The notes under the pieces: generated by a model
The model's input: only the letters and a program-made list of their open reading frames with translations
Told to the model about the DNA's origin: nothing
The model's database searches: none
Part shown: positions 5,538 to 13,384 of the stretch, in pieces
Layout: each line of letters begins with the position of its first letter
How positions within the stretch are numbered: position 1 is the first letter of the stretch
Position numbers and translations under genes: made by a program
DNA from: JAZDRH01 sp047470865
Lineage (GTDB): Bacteria > Pseudomonadota > Gammaproteobacteria > Pseudomonadales > Pseudomonadaceae
Length of the DNA: 17,774 bases
Direction of reading: 5' to 3'
Assembly: GCF_047470865.1 (NCBI RefSeq)
Contig: NZ_JAZDRH010000038.1
Coordinates: forward strand, 1-17,774

Positions 5538-7424
5538 TTAAAACCTGTAGCCTACAGATAGCTCAGCCACTTGTTTGGGGGCTGGATAGTAGCCATAAAC
5601 TGAAGCATAGCTATTGTAGTTCTTATTAAAAATATTGTTCACACGTAGTTTTGTTGAAAAGTTTTTATAGTGGTAAACCGCGGCTAAATTATATAGCGTG
5701 TAACCACCTTCTTTTCCTTGGGTGTGTCCATCATCGCTTGATAAATAGCTAGCGCCTGTATAGGCCGCTTCTAGTTGCAAATTAAATCCATCCAATAACG
5801 CATAGTCTAGCATTAGACTAGCGGCATGGCGGGCGACACCACCAACTGCGTTCCCCTTATAAGAGCCTTTTCTATAACGAGCATCTGTTAAGCTGTACTG
5901 CCCTAATAGCGTTAAGCGCTGTGTCACGTCGTAACTGCCTTCATACATCAAGCCCTGCCGTCTAGTACCATCAAGGTTAATATTGGCACCATATCCATAA
6001 AAGCTATCTGGATTAGCAATCACTGCATCATAAAAAATTTCATTGTTTAAATTCAGGCGGTACAGACTTAAACTGTGACGTTGCTTATTTCCTACCCACT
6101 CAAGACCTGACTCCCAAGAAGTGCCTGTTTGTGGTTTTAAATATACAACCTGAGGAAGAACTAAGCCGTTATCATCTACATTCGCCCAACGCAATACATC
6201 TTCTCGTTTTAAGAAAAACTGTAGATTATCTGTCGCTTGCCAAACTAAACCAAGGCTTGTGCTATTTTCACGTCCATGATGCTTATTGTTTGCAGTAAAA
6301 CTATCATCAACCTTACTTGTTCGGTAGCCTAAAGTTAAGAATAACCTTTCATTTAAAGGCTGATTTAAATTGATATACCAATCTTCTTTGCGTTGCGTAC
6401 TATTATTAAATCCTTTAGCCTCACTCTTAATATAATCATAGCCTGCTAATAACTCTGTGCCTGTTGCCAAACGCAATGTTATCCGGGGAGAAAAGCTCTC
6501 TATATCAGTACTATTTTTTTTATCAGTGCCCCAAGTAAAAACCTCACCGTTACGCTTACTGTTTGCATAATCTAAATATGCCGTGAGCTCGTCAGTTAAT
6601 CTCTGCTGCAACGCAAAACGATCTGTTTTTGTTCTGTCACTTTGCCAATCCAAAGCACTACTTTGCCTGCGATTATCCTTTTTCTGTTTGTACGTTAAGG
6701 ATCCTGGAAGGTGCAAATTATCATGAGAAGTTTGATGCTCATACAATAACCATCCCAGATCATGGTCATAACGTAAACGGGCAAAAAAATCATCATAGTT
6801 CGTTTGGTTATTCTTACGGTAATTATCGCCAGAACCTGAAACACCACTTAAATAAACAGACAAACCATTATCTAAGGAAAGGTAAGTATTGCCACGATAG
6901 ACCTCCATATCCTGACTGCCGCGGGTTGCTTCAATATAGCCGCCAGTTCCCTGTGGTTGCCGTGTAATTATATTAATTACTCCGCCCACTGCTTGATCAC
7001 CATATAAAACAGCTCCTGAGCCTCGAATTATTTCCACCCGTTCAATATTAAATAAAGGTATGGCATTAAAGTTAGGGGCTTTCATAGTTGGCTCATTAAG
7101 CGGTCGGCCATCTACTAATAATAAAGTGTTATTTACTGAGTTCTCACCAAATCCCCTTAAACTAAAAGAGACATGCCGCCTATCACCAATACTATCTTTT
7201 ATTTGAATACCCGCTTTACCTTGTAAGATATCGACTAAATTACTTGCTGCACTCTTTTCAATATCTTCACGGGTAATTACTTGCACGCTACTAGCAACAG
7301 GATTCTGCAGCGCAGTTCCTTTATTTACCACAGTAGTTGTCGATAAGTTTATAGGCTCCGTGGTGCCAGCATAAACGGTAGGTGCAAATAGAAAAACACT
7401 GACAATAGCTATATATTTTTTCAT
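5538..7424 (-). CDS. btuB: TonB-dependent outer-membrane receptor, BtuB-type
   Basis: A 628-residue receptor. The ATG at 7424 is chosen because GGGGAA lies 7-10 nt upstream and a typical signal peptide follows (MKKYIAIVSVFLFAPTVYA, cleavage before GT); an in-frame TTG five codons earlier has no support. Next come a TonB-box-like STTTVV, the plug domain (residues ~40-150, with LRGFGENSVNNTLLLVDGRPL and IERVEIIRGSGAVLYGDQAVGGVINIIT), and a long beta-barrel ending in an aromatic residue (VGYRF). The C-terminal NIFNKNYNSYASVYGYY is typical of this family. Size fits BtuB. Cobalamin as ligand is inferred from the cobalamin riboswitch directly upstream. No BtuC/D/F or TonB gene is in the window. Confidence 0.88.
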   Translation of the reverse strand: MKKYIAIVSVFLFAPTVYAGTTEPINLSTTTVVNKGTALQNPVASSVQVITREDIEKSAASNLVDILQGKAGIQIKDSIGDRRHVSFSLRGFGENSVNNTLLLVDGRPLNEPTMKAPNFNAIPLFNIERVEIIRGSGAVLYGDQAVGGVINIITRQPQGTGGYIEATRGSQDMEVYRGNTYLSLDNGLSVYLSGVSGSGDNYRKNNQTNYDDFFARLRYDHDLGWLLYEHQTSHDNLHLPGSLTYKQKKDNRRQSSALDWQSDRTKTDRFALQQRLTDELTAYLDYANSKRNGEVFTWGTDKKNSTDIESFSPRITLRLATGTELLAGYDYIKSEAKGFNNSTQRKEDWYINLNQPLNERLFLTLGYRTSKVDDSFTANNKHHGRENSTSLGLVWQATDNLQFFLKREDVLRWANVDDNGLVLPQVVYLKPQTGTSWESGLEWVGNKQRHSLSLYRLNLNNEIFYDAVIANPDSFYGYGANINLDGTRRQGLMYEGSYDVTQRLTLLGQYSLTDARYRKGSYKGNAVGGVARHAASLMLDYALLDGFNLQLEAAYTGASYLSSDDGHTQGKEGGYTLYNLAAVYHYKNFSTKLRVNNIFNKNYNSYASVYGYYPAPKQVAELSVGYRF

Positions 7425-7433
7425 ATGAATTTT

Positions 7434-7519
7434 CCCCAAAAGTTAACCGCTTTTGAGGAGGGCGAAGGCAAGAGAGATCAGCTATGACCTTACTTGAGGT
7501 GTCGCCCTCCGCAACACCT
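7434..7519 (-). promoter_or_regulatory. Riboswitch expression platform with RBS-covering hairpin
   Basis: Reading the - strand: a P13-like hairpin pairs AGGTGT with ACACCT (7514-7519 and 7497-7502). Its loop carries TGCGG (7513-7509), exactly complementary to CCGCA (7623-7619) of the aptamer's L5 box. Part of the same loop region, GGAGGGCGA (7510-7502), can instead pair with TCGCCCTCC (7465-7457), a 9-bp alternative. Next, CCTCAAAAG (7458-7450) and CTTTTGGGG (7442-7434) form a 9-bp stem (one G-T pair) that buries the GGGG of the btuB Shine-Dalgarno. This suggests translational control: bound B12 holds the loop in the kissing pair and lets the RBS hairpin form. Confidence 0.65.
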
Positions 7520-7530
7520 AGTTTTTTTGT

Positions 7531-7672
7531 AAGGCAGGTCTCCGGGCTATAACTATGTTTTTCGCCTTCCCAGCACAAGCCAGTGGCACAATGAAAAACA
7601 CATTCGGTTATTTACCGTTGCGGGGGCAGCGTAGGTTATCTACTTCCCTTTTAAGCGTTGCGCACCTTACAA
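7531..7672 (-). ncRNA. Cobalamin (B12) riboswitch aptamer
   Basis: On the - strand the conserved blocks of the cobalamin aptamer occur in order: AAGGTGCGCAACGCTTAAAAGGGAA at the 5' side, GCTGCCCCCGCAACGGTAA (L5/P5 region), GCCACTGGC, GGGAAGGCG and CCCGGAGACCTGCC at the 3' end. Spacing and order match the class I (AdoCbl-binding) family. It starts about 22 nt after the dxs stop codon and lies in the leader of the btuB-type receptor, where it should lower receptor synthesis when B12 is plentiful. No promoter of its own is obvious, so it may be read from inside or upstream of dxs. Confidence 0.96.
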
Positions 7673-7693
7673 AATACAGCTTTCAATGATTTG

Positions 7694-9565
7694 TTATGAC
7701 GATAAACGTTGTTCAATAGCGGCTAAAATACCAGCCGCATCTAAACCACACTCTGCTAGCATTTGCTTTGGCGTGGCCTGTTCTATATAACGATCTGGAA
7801 TCCCTAGATGAAGTAATGGCACAGTCTGTTGTTGCTGTTCCAAAAACTCACCTACTGCACTACCAGCCCCTCCCATAATGGCGTTTTCTTCAATAGTTAC
7901 TAGTAGTGAATGGGTTTTAGCTAATTCTTCTACCATGAGCTCGTCTAAAGGTTTGACAAAGCGCATATCTACAACTGTAGCATCCAATGTTTCAGCTGCT
8001 TGTAAAGCTTCACTCAATTGCACACCAAAAACCAAAATAGCGACCTTTTGCCCTTGACGGCGTAGTAGCGCTTTGCCTATTGCAACAGGTTCTAGGCTCT
8101 GCGTAATAGCTGCACCTGGACCTGTACCTCGTGGATAGCGCACAGCCGCTGGCCCTTGATAGCGATAGCCTGTATTGAGTAACAAACGCAATTCATTTTC
8201 ATCGCTAGGCGTCATGATCAGCATTTTCGGAATACAGCGCAGGTAGGAAATATCAAAACTTCCTGCATGTGTTGGTCCATCCTCACCGACTAAGCCTGCT
8301 CGATCAATAGCAAACAATACGTCAAGATCCTGTAAGGCAACATCATGCACCAGTTGATCATAAGCGCGCTGTAAAAAGGTTGAATAAATAGCCACTACTG
8401 GCTTCATGCCTTCACAAGCCATACCTGCTGCGAGAGTAACCGCATGCTGCTCGGCAATGGCTACGTCAAAATAGCGCGCTGGGAATCGCTCGCTAAAGTC
8501 AATTAAGTCGGAGCCTTCCTTCATTGCGGGGGTGATACCCAGTAAGCGCTCATCAGCCGTTGCCATATCACACAACCAACGCCCAAATACATTGGAATAA
8601 CGTGGCCCGCCTTTAGCAGGTGAGCTAGATTTCACTTTGCTAATAGCATGGTAGGTAATAGGATCTTCTTCGGCAGGTGCAAAGCCTTTACCTTTTTTGG
8701 TAATCACATGCAGAAACTGTGGGCCTTTTAAATCACGCATATTGCGCAAGGTGGTGACTAACGCTGATAAATCATGCCCATCAATGGGACCAATATAATT
8801 CCAGCCTAGCTCCTCAAACATGATGCCAGGCGCTAACATAGCTTTTGCATGTTCTTCTGTTTTGCGCGCTAACTGCCAAGCACCTGGTAGTTTTGACAGA
8901 ATTTTTTTACTGCCCTCTCGCATGCTGGCATAGGTTTGACTGGTGAGAATACGCGCTAGATGATGCGACAAGCCGCCTACATTGTTAGAAATCGACATAT
9001 CGTTATCATTTAGAATAACGAGCATATCAGCACCTACTTCTGGTGCATGATTAAGTGCTTCAAACGCCATACCAGCAGTCATAGCGCCGTCACCAATAAC
9101 AGCTACTGCTTTACGCTCTAGGCCTTGTAGCTTGCTTGCAATCGCCATGCCTAAAGCCGCACTAATTGAGGTGCTAGAATGCCCAACACCAAAGGTATCG
9201 TATATGCTTTCTGTGCGTTTAGGAAAAGCAGAAATACCATCTTTTTGGCGCAGGCTGTCCATCGCTTCGCGACGTCCTGTTAATATTTTATGCGGATAGG
9301 CTTGATGCCCTACATCCCAAACAAGGCGATCTTCAGGCGTATCAAACACATAATGCAACGCCACTGTTAACTCAACAACGCCTAAGCCAGCGGCAAAGTG
9401 CCCACCCGTTTGTCCTACACGCCATAACAGGTGCAAACGCAGCTCATCAGCTAAGGTTAACAGCTCTGTTTCTGACAGATGACGCAACTGCTCAGGTGTT
9501 GTAATCTGATCTAGCAATGGCGTTTCTGGACGCTCTAATGGTATTTCGGAAAAAGTCTTAGGCAT
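7694..9565 (-). CDS. dxs: 1-deoxy-D-xylulose-5-phosphate synthase
   Basis: A 623-residue thiamine-diphosphate enzyme that condenses pyruvate and glyceraldehyde-3-phosphate to DXP, first step of the MEP isoprenoid pathway and a precursor step for thiamine and pyridoxal. TPP-site features are intact: QTGGHFAAGLG, GDGAMTAGMAFEALNHA and NDNDMSIS (the GDG-x~27-N motif), VGHSSTSIS, and in the second domain FDVAIAEQHAVTLAAGMA with the catalytic-type Glu, then RAGLVGEDGPTH. The C-terminal transketolase domain is complete (VDMRFVKPLDE, TIEENAIMGGAGSAVGEF). The ATG at 9565 gives the usual MPKTFSEIP start; a GTG one codon earlier is possible. In most Pseudomonas dxs follows xseB-ispA; here it stands alone, divergent from the CbiM-like gene. 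Confidence 0.97.
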   Translation of the reverse strand: MPKTFSEIPLERPETPLLDQITTPEQLRHLSETELLTLADELRLHLLWRVGQTGGHFAAGLGVVELTVALHYVFDTPEDRLVWDVGHQAYPHKILTGRREAMDSLRQKDGISAFPKRTESIYDTFGVGHSSTSISAALGMAIASKLQGLERKAVAVIGDGAMTAGMAFEALNHAPEVGADMLVILNDNDMSISNNVGGLSHHLARILTSQTYASMREGSKKILSKLPGAWQLARKTEEHAKAMLAPGIMFEELGWNYIGPIDGHDLSALVTTLRNMRDLKGPQFLHVITKKGKGFAPAEEDPITYHAISKVKSSSPAKGGPRYSNVFGRWLCDMATADERLLGITPAMKEGSDLIDFSERFPARYFDVAIAEQHAVTLAAGMACEGMKPVVAIYSTFLQRAYDQLVHDVALQDLDVLFAIDRAGLVGEDGPTHAGSFDISYLRCIPKMLIMTPSDENELRLLLNTGYRYQGPAAVRYPRGTGPGAAITQSLEPVAIGKALLRRQGQKVAILVFGVQLSEALQAAETLDATVVDMRFVKPLDELMVEELAKTHSLLVTIEENAIMGGAGSAVGEFLEQQQQTVPLLHLGIPDRYIEQATPKQMLAECGLDAAGILAAIEQRLSS

Positions 9566-9730
9566 CACTACGGTCGTTCTAAAACTAAAAGATGGCTAAG
9601 TTTAACTGAAACTACGATCTACCCCAATGGGCAAACAAGCATTTACCTAGAAAGCGAGCAACTCTGAAGAATTTATTGCACTTTATATGCTAGCTTTACT
9701 GCCTAGCTGGTAACTTAGAGAGCCTTAACT

Positions 9731-10417
9731 GTGATAGATAGCAGCATTTTAAGCGAACTTACGCTAACCATTGGCTGGGCTATTTATGCTCCTGTTCTGC
9801 TATGGGCAATATTTAACGCGCCTTGGGTGGAACTCTTTAGTGATCAACGAAAACAACACCTGCTATTTGGTACCGTGTTTTGTTTATGTTTGTTATGGAT
9901 GATTCGTAAAGACTTTCCTTCTGGTATTTCCTTTCATTTTATTGGCATGACCGCTGTCACGCTTTTGCTCAATTGGCCGCTAGCTATTTTAGCAGGGCTT
10001 ATAGCGCAGCTGTCTTTATTGGTTTTAGGCAAGCAAGATTTCGCCTCTTTTGGCTTAAATGCCGTTCTTGTAACCCTCATTCCTGTGCTGATTGTGCATT
10101 TGTGCGCTGAATGGGTGGAGCGTTTAAAACCTGAAAATCTCTTTGTTTATATTTTCTGCTCTGGCTTCTTCCCAGCCGCCATTACCGCTATTATTTGCAG
10201 CTTCACGGGTTTAGGCTTACTTTGGATTGACGGCATCTACGCCTTTCCACCTTGGATAAGTGAGTTTATAGGCATGTTATTATTGGTTGCTTTCCCAGAA
10301 GCCTTTATTAACGGCACCGTGATTACGGCCTTAGTGGTGTTTAAGCCTGAATGGCTAGAAACCTTTAACCGAACACGTTATTTGCAGGCGCCCTGGAAAG
10401 ATGAAAAAGCGGACTAG
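9731..10417 (+). CDS. CbiM-like membrane protein, putative ECF-type metal permease
   Basis: A 228-residue integral membrane protein with about six to seven hydrophobic helices. The pattern SFHFIGMTAVTLLLNWPLAILAGLIAQLSLLVLG and the closing FPEAFINGTVITALVVFKPEWL resemble the CbiM/NikM family, the substrate-binding membrane part of cobalt and nickel ECF transporters, in the short form annotated as energy-coupling factor permease in pseudomonads. The classic N-terminal Met-His-Ile-Pro-Asp-Gly metal site is absent (it begins MIDSSILSEL), and no CbiN, CbiQ or CbiO gene is near. Metal and even transport are therefore uncertain. The start is GTG at 9731 with GAGAG about 9 nt upstream. rmlC follows after 11 nt and is probably on the same message. 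Confidence 0.72.
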   Translation: MIDSSILSELTLTIGWAIYAPVLLWAIFNAPWVELFSDQRKQHLLFGTVFCLCLLWMIRKDFPSGISFHFIGMTAVTLLLNWPLAILAGLIAQLSLLVLGKQDFASFGLNAVLVTLIPVLIVHLCAEWVERLKPENLFVYIFCSGFFPAAITAIICSFTGLGLLWIDGIYAFPPWISEFIGMLLLVAFPEAFINGTVITALVVFKPEWLETFNRTRYLQAPWKDEKAD

Positions 10418-10428
10418 CCATTAAATTA

Positions 10429-10974
10429 ATGAACATCATTCAAACCAAATTCCCTGATGTTATGCTTCTTGAACCTAAAATTTTTGAAGATGAGCGAGGC
10501 TTCTTTTTAGAAAGTTATCAGCAGCATCGATATCAAGCAGCGGGAATACAACTCCCCTTTGTTCAAGACAATATGTCACGCTCTTATAAAGGCGTGCTGC
10601 GCGGCTTGCACTTTCAAAAATCAAATCCGCAAGGAAAGCTTATTACAGTAACCCAAGGTTTGGTCTTTGATGTGGTCGTTAATATCAATCCTAATTCTGA
10701 ACATTTTGGCCAGCATTGCAGCTTTGAATTAAGTGGTGATACTCAAAGGCAACTTTGGATCCCACCGGGATATGCGCATGGTTTCTATGTACTCAGTGAT
10801 ATTGCTGTCTTTCACTATAAATGCACTGCTTACTATGCACCCAGCGATGAAGCTGGGATTCGCTGGAATGACCCGCAACTGGGGATTGATTGGCCAATAG
10901 TAAGTGCGCCTTTGTTATCGGAAAAAGACGCCAAACTGCCTTTATGGTGCGATTTAGTGCAATCACTGAGCTGA
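10429..10974 (+). CDS. rmlC: dTDP-4-dehydrorhamnose 3,5-epimerase
   Basis: A 181-residue cupin enzyme, normal length, that epimerises C3 and C5 of dTDP-4-keto-6-deoxyglucose, third step of dTDP-L-rhamnose synthesis. Family marks are present: ERGFFLESY near the N-terminus, VQDNMSRSYKGVLRGLHFQ with catalytic H61, KLITVTQGLVFDVVV, WIPPGYAHGFYVLSD with H117, FHYKCTAYYAP with Y130, and the late LSEKDAKLP with D167 for the His-Asp dyad. It follows the CbiM-like gene closely. Its stop codon directly abuts the stop of the convergent dnpA gene. rmlA and rmlB are not in the window; rmlD lies 2.4 kb away. Confidence 0.96.
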   Translation: MNIIQTKFPDVMLLEPKIFEDERGFFLESYQQHRYQAAGIQLPFVQDNMSRSYKGVLRGLHFQKSNPQGKLITVTQGLVFDVVVNINPNSEHFGQHCSFELSGDTQRQLWIPPGYAHGFYVLSDIAVFHYKCTAYYAPSDEAGIRWNDPQLGIDWPIVSAPLLSEKDAKLPLWCDLVQSLS

Positions 10975-10986
10975 TTATTTCAGTGA
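10963..10986. terminator. Hairpin spanning the abutting rmlC and dnpA stop codons
   Basis: TCACTGA (10963-10969) and TCAGTGA (10980-10986) form a perfect 7-bp stem with a 10-nt loop that holds both stop codons (TGA and, on the other strand, TAA). There is no T-tract on either side. It may act as a weak bidirectional terminator or as a barrier between converging transcripts. Confidence 0.35.
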
Positions 10987-12381
10987 GCGTACCCAAAATA
11001 ACTCATGACGACGCACTGCTTTGCGGAAAAACTCATTTTCACCAGTAGCTGGCCAGCGCCGCCCTAGTAAATAGTGCTGCAAATAACGGCGCACACGTTT
11101 TTTCAATGGCATCGCTGGTTGTAAATCATGCTGCATAGCTAAGGCCATTGCTTTATCTAGCTGCTGCTCTTTAGTCAGGTTAAAAGCCCACAAGGAATCT
11201 GCTTCCAATTCACGCATAGCAGGTGGCAGCGCTACACCATCACCAGCATTACCCATTGGCCAGCGATCGTTATCATGTAAATGGTTCGCGTAAAATAGTA
11301 GGTTTTCGGGCTTATGCTCTGCTGTCTCTAATGCCTGATATAGCGCAGCTGTGGTAGCCACATGGTCGGCATGGGGATCAAGGGTTGGATGCGGAGTAAT
11401 CACCACATCAGGTTTAAAGTGCGCTAATACTTCCACTAAGTCCTGCACTAAGTTTTGCCAGCTTGGTGTACCTGTAGCATCACTTGTAAGCTGAATACTG
11501 TTGTAATTACGTACACAACGTATATCGCTATCTTTTGACGCTTTAGAGCCGAAGGCTTGCTCTGGTGCCGACTGCATATTGTTTAATTGCAAACAGTAGT
11601 AGCCTAACTGCACAGTATTTTCAGCCTTAACACCGCCCCACTGGGGAATCATTATACTGTCCCACGCACGCAAGCGCCCTTTAAGCTTGGCTGCCTGATC
11701 TTGAGTTAAGCCTAATACTTGGTAATTTTCTGCTTCAATTTCACCTTGGGTTATGGTGATTACACTCTTATTTTCAGATGAACTATAGACACCATAGGCA
11801 GCTAGCTCAGCATCGTCGGCGTGAGGTGCCAGCACCATAATAGATTGACGAGTAAAATCAGGCTGGGCAAAGGCAATCAGTTCAACCTGAGCCTCTAGCC
11901 TACAAAACTGAGTTTTAAATACAAGCTGATCTGCGACCAAGGCGGCATGCTGCCCTGTTAAATTTAAATAACGCACACCTTTAGCTGAGCGCTCAAAGGT
12001 TTGTTGATCATCAGCAAACACAATGCTGGGATCAAATAAACGACCTAGCCATGAAGTTTGCAGTCTAATCTTTAACAATAATGTATCTGTACTGCTGATT
12101 TGCTGCTGCTGATCCTCAGTTAACAGCAAAGCCCCTTGAACTAGCTGCGTAGTAAAACATTTGGCTGTTTCTGGAAACTGATAGCGGTAATCTTCATTTG
12201 GCAAATAAAACAAATGATCAGACAACCAAGCCTCATGTACTATCCAAAATACCACCAACAAACAGGGAATCAGCCACCAGTGCCAGAACCCTGAAACTAA
12301 AATAACCAGCAGTGCGGCTACTAAAATCAGGCGCTTTTGTTTGCGGTGCCTTTTTAATAATTGCTGCTTATGATTATGCAT
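10975..12381 (-). CDS. dnpA: PIG-L family de-N-acetylase, DnpA-like
   Basis: A 468-residue membrane-anchored deacetylase. A basic N-terminus is followed by two closely spaced membrane helices (residues ~18-48). The PIG-L/LmbE catalytic motifs follow: APHADDAELA with H187, D189 and D190 (the PHPDDE-type zinc and base site), and TPHPTLDPHADHVATTAAL with H337, D339 and H340. Length and layout match Pseudomonas DnpA (PA5002), a predicted LPS-core de-N-acetylase reported to affect fluoroquinolone persistence. Its ATG directly follows the stop of the mig-14 gene (TAAATG, no gap), so the two are co-translated. Convergent with rmlC. The exact sugar substrate is unknown. Confidence 0.88.
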   Translation of the reverse strand: MHNHKQQLLKRHRKQKRLILVAALLVILVSGFWHWWLIPCLLVVFWIVHEAWLSDHLFYLPNEDYRYQFPETAKCFTTQLVQGALLLTEDQQQQISSTDTLLLKIRLQTSWLGRLFDPSIVFADDQQTFERSAKGVRYLNLTGQHAALVADQLVFKTQFCRLEAQVELIAFAQPDFTRQSIMVLAPHADDAELAAYGVYSSSENKSVITITQGEIEAENYQVLGLTQDQAAKLKGRLRAWDSIMIPQWGGVKAENTVQLGYYCLQLNNMQSAPEQAFGSKASKDSDIRCVRNYNSIQLTSDATGTPSWQNLVQDLVEVLAHFKPDVVITPHPTLDPHADHVATTAALYQALETAEHKPENLLFYANHLHDNDRWPMGNAGDGVALPPAMRELEADSLWAFNLTKEQQLDKAMALAMQHDLQPAMPLKKRVRRYLQHYLLGRRWPATGENEFFRKAVRRHELFWVRSLK

Positions 12382-13281
12382 TTAGCGGACCTCATAAACA
12401 GGGTGGTTATTGCACCAACGGTCTTTGTATTCACGATCAGAACGGCCAAAAGAATAACGCAAGGTTTTACCTTGCTCTCGAGCATAAGCCCATTGCTCCT
12501 GCGTATTAACAAAACTTAGCACGCTACCTGGGCTAAACTCACGCTGCTGAGGGTCAACGCCACCATTAATATACTCAAGGCTTACCCAATTTGGCGCCTC
12601 CACACGGTATAGAATCTGGATAGCCACAGGCTGGTTATCCAAATAAACTAAATTTCCTACCATAAATTCACGCAAAAGATTAAAGACATCAACAAGGTGC
12701 CCTTTACCAGGTACAGGAAAGCCCCAACGTCGTTCAAACAAACTGGTATAAATACTGGCGATTTCTTGCGTACTCAGGTTTTCCATAGGCACTAAACTGC
12801 CGCCTGCTTCTTCTAACAAACGTTGCTCACGCCTTTGGTTATAGCGAAATTTTTTACTGTATTCTTCTGGCTGCCGAGCCAAGGCTAAAGATTCTTTTTG
12901 TGGCTTTGCACTCACGATTTGCTGGCTGTTTAACGCAGATAGATAACGTACTTTATGACGTAATAAAACCTGAGCTTCTTGCGCTACAGGAAGAATAATT
13001 TCGGCATTACCTAAATCAAACAGATGACGTTTCTTGGCATGTTTTAAGCAGTCTTTAGATAAGGCCAAATAACGCCCTGTGACAGGTAGCGCCGCCTGTA
13101 ATTGTTCACCCTCAAACCAGCCCAAATAACTTACTTGCAACTGCGCAAAATCAGATAAGCGCTCAACAATATCGGGATGTGTTGCTACACTACCACCAAA
13201 GGTTTGCCATGCGGCACTATATTCTTGTGCTGAAATATCCTGCCAGCCGCGTTCACGATAGGCTTTAAAATAATTAAGCAT
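12382..13281 (-). CDS. mig-14: Mig-14 family protein
   Basis: A 299-residue protein of the Mig-14 family, which has a FemAB/GNAT-like fold and is linked in Salmonella and Pseudomonas to resistance against cationic antimicrobial peptides. Characteristic stretches are YFKAYRERGWQDISAQEY at the N-terminus, KFRYNQRREQRLLEEAGG (~residues 143-160), LFERRWGFPVPGKGH, and the C-terminal FGRSDREYKDRWCNNHPVYEVR. The ATG at 13281 is preferred because AAGGG lies 5 nt before it; a GTG two codons upstream would be too close to that site. No signal peptide is seen. It forms a pair with dnpA, the same order as PA5003-PA5002 in P. aeruginosa. Divergent from rmlD, with a ~100-bp control region between. Confidence 0.88.
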   Translation of the reverse strand: MLNYFKAYRERGWQDISAQEYSAAWQTFGGSVATHPDIVERLSDFAQLQVSYLGWFEGEQLQAALPVTGRYLALSKDCLKHAKKRHLFDLGNAEIILPVAQEAQVLLRHKVRYLSALNSQQIVSAKPQKESLALARQPEEYSKKFRYNQRREQRLLEEAGGSLVPMENLSTQEIASIYTSLFERRWGFPVPGKGHLVDVFNLLREFMVGNLVYLDNQPVAIQILYRVEAPNWVSLEYINGGVDPQQREFSPGSVLSFVNTQEQWAYAREQGKTLRYSFGRSDREYKDRWCNNHPVYEVR

Positions 13282-13384
13282 TTGCACCCTTAATGGTTAG
13301 ATCTAAATACGGGCAGCAGTTTAACATAGGATATGGGCTAAAATTGCTGCTCTACTCAACATACAATGGAAACTTAACAAGCTT

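Noticed and set aside
7425..7578. Leader peptide or upstream extension of the btuB-type gene
   Set aside because: The frames lie inside the cobalamin riboswitch and its expression platform and lack ribosome binding sites.
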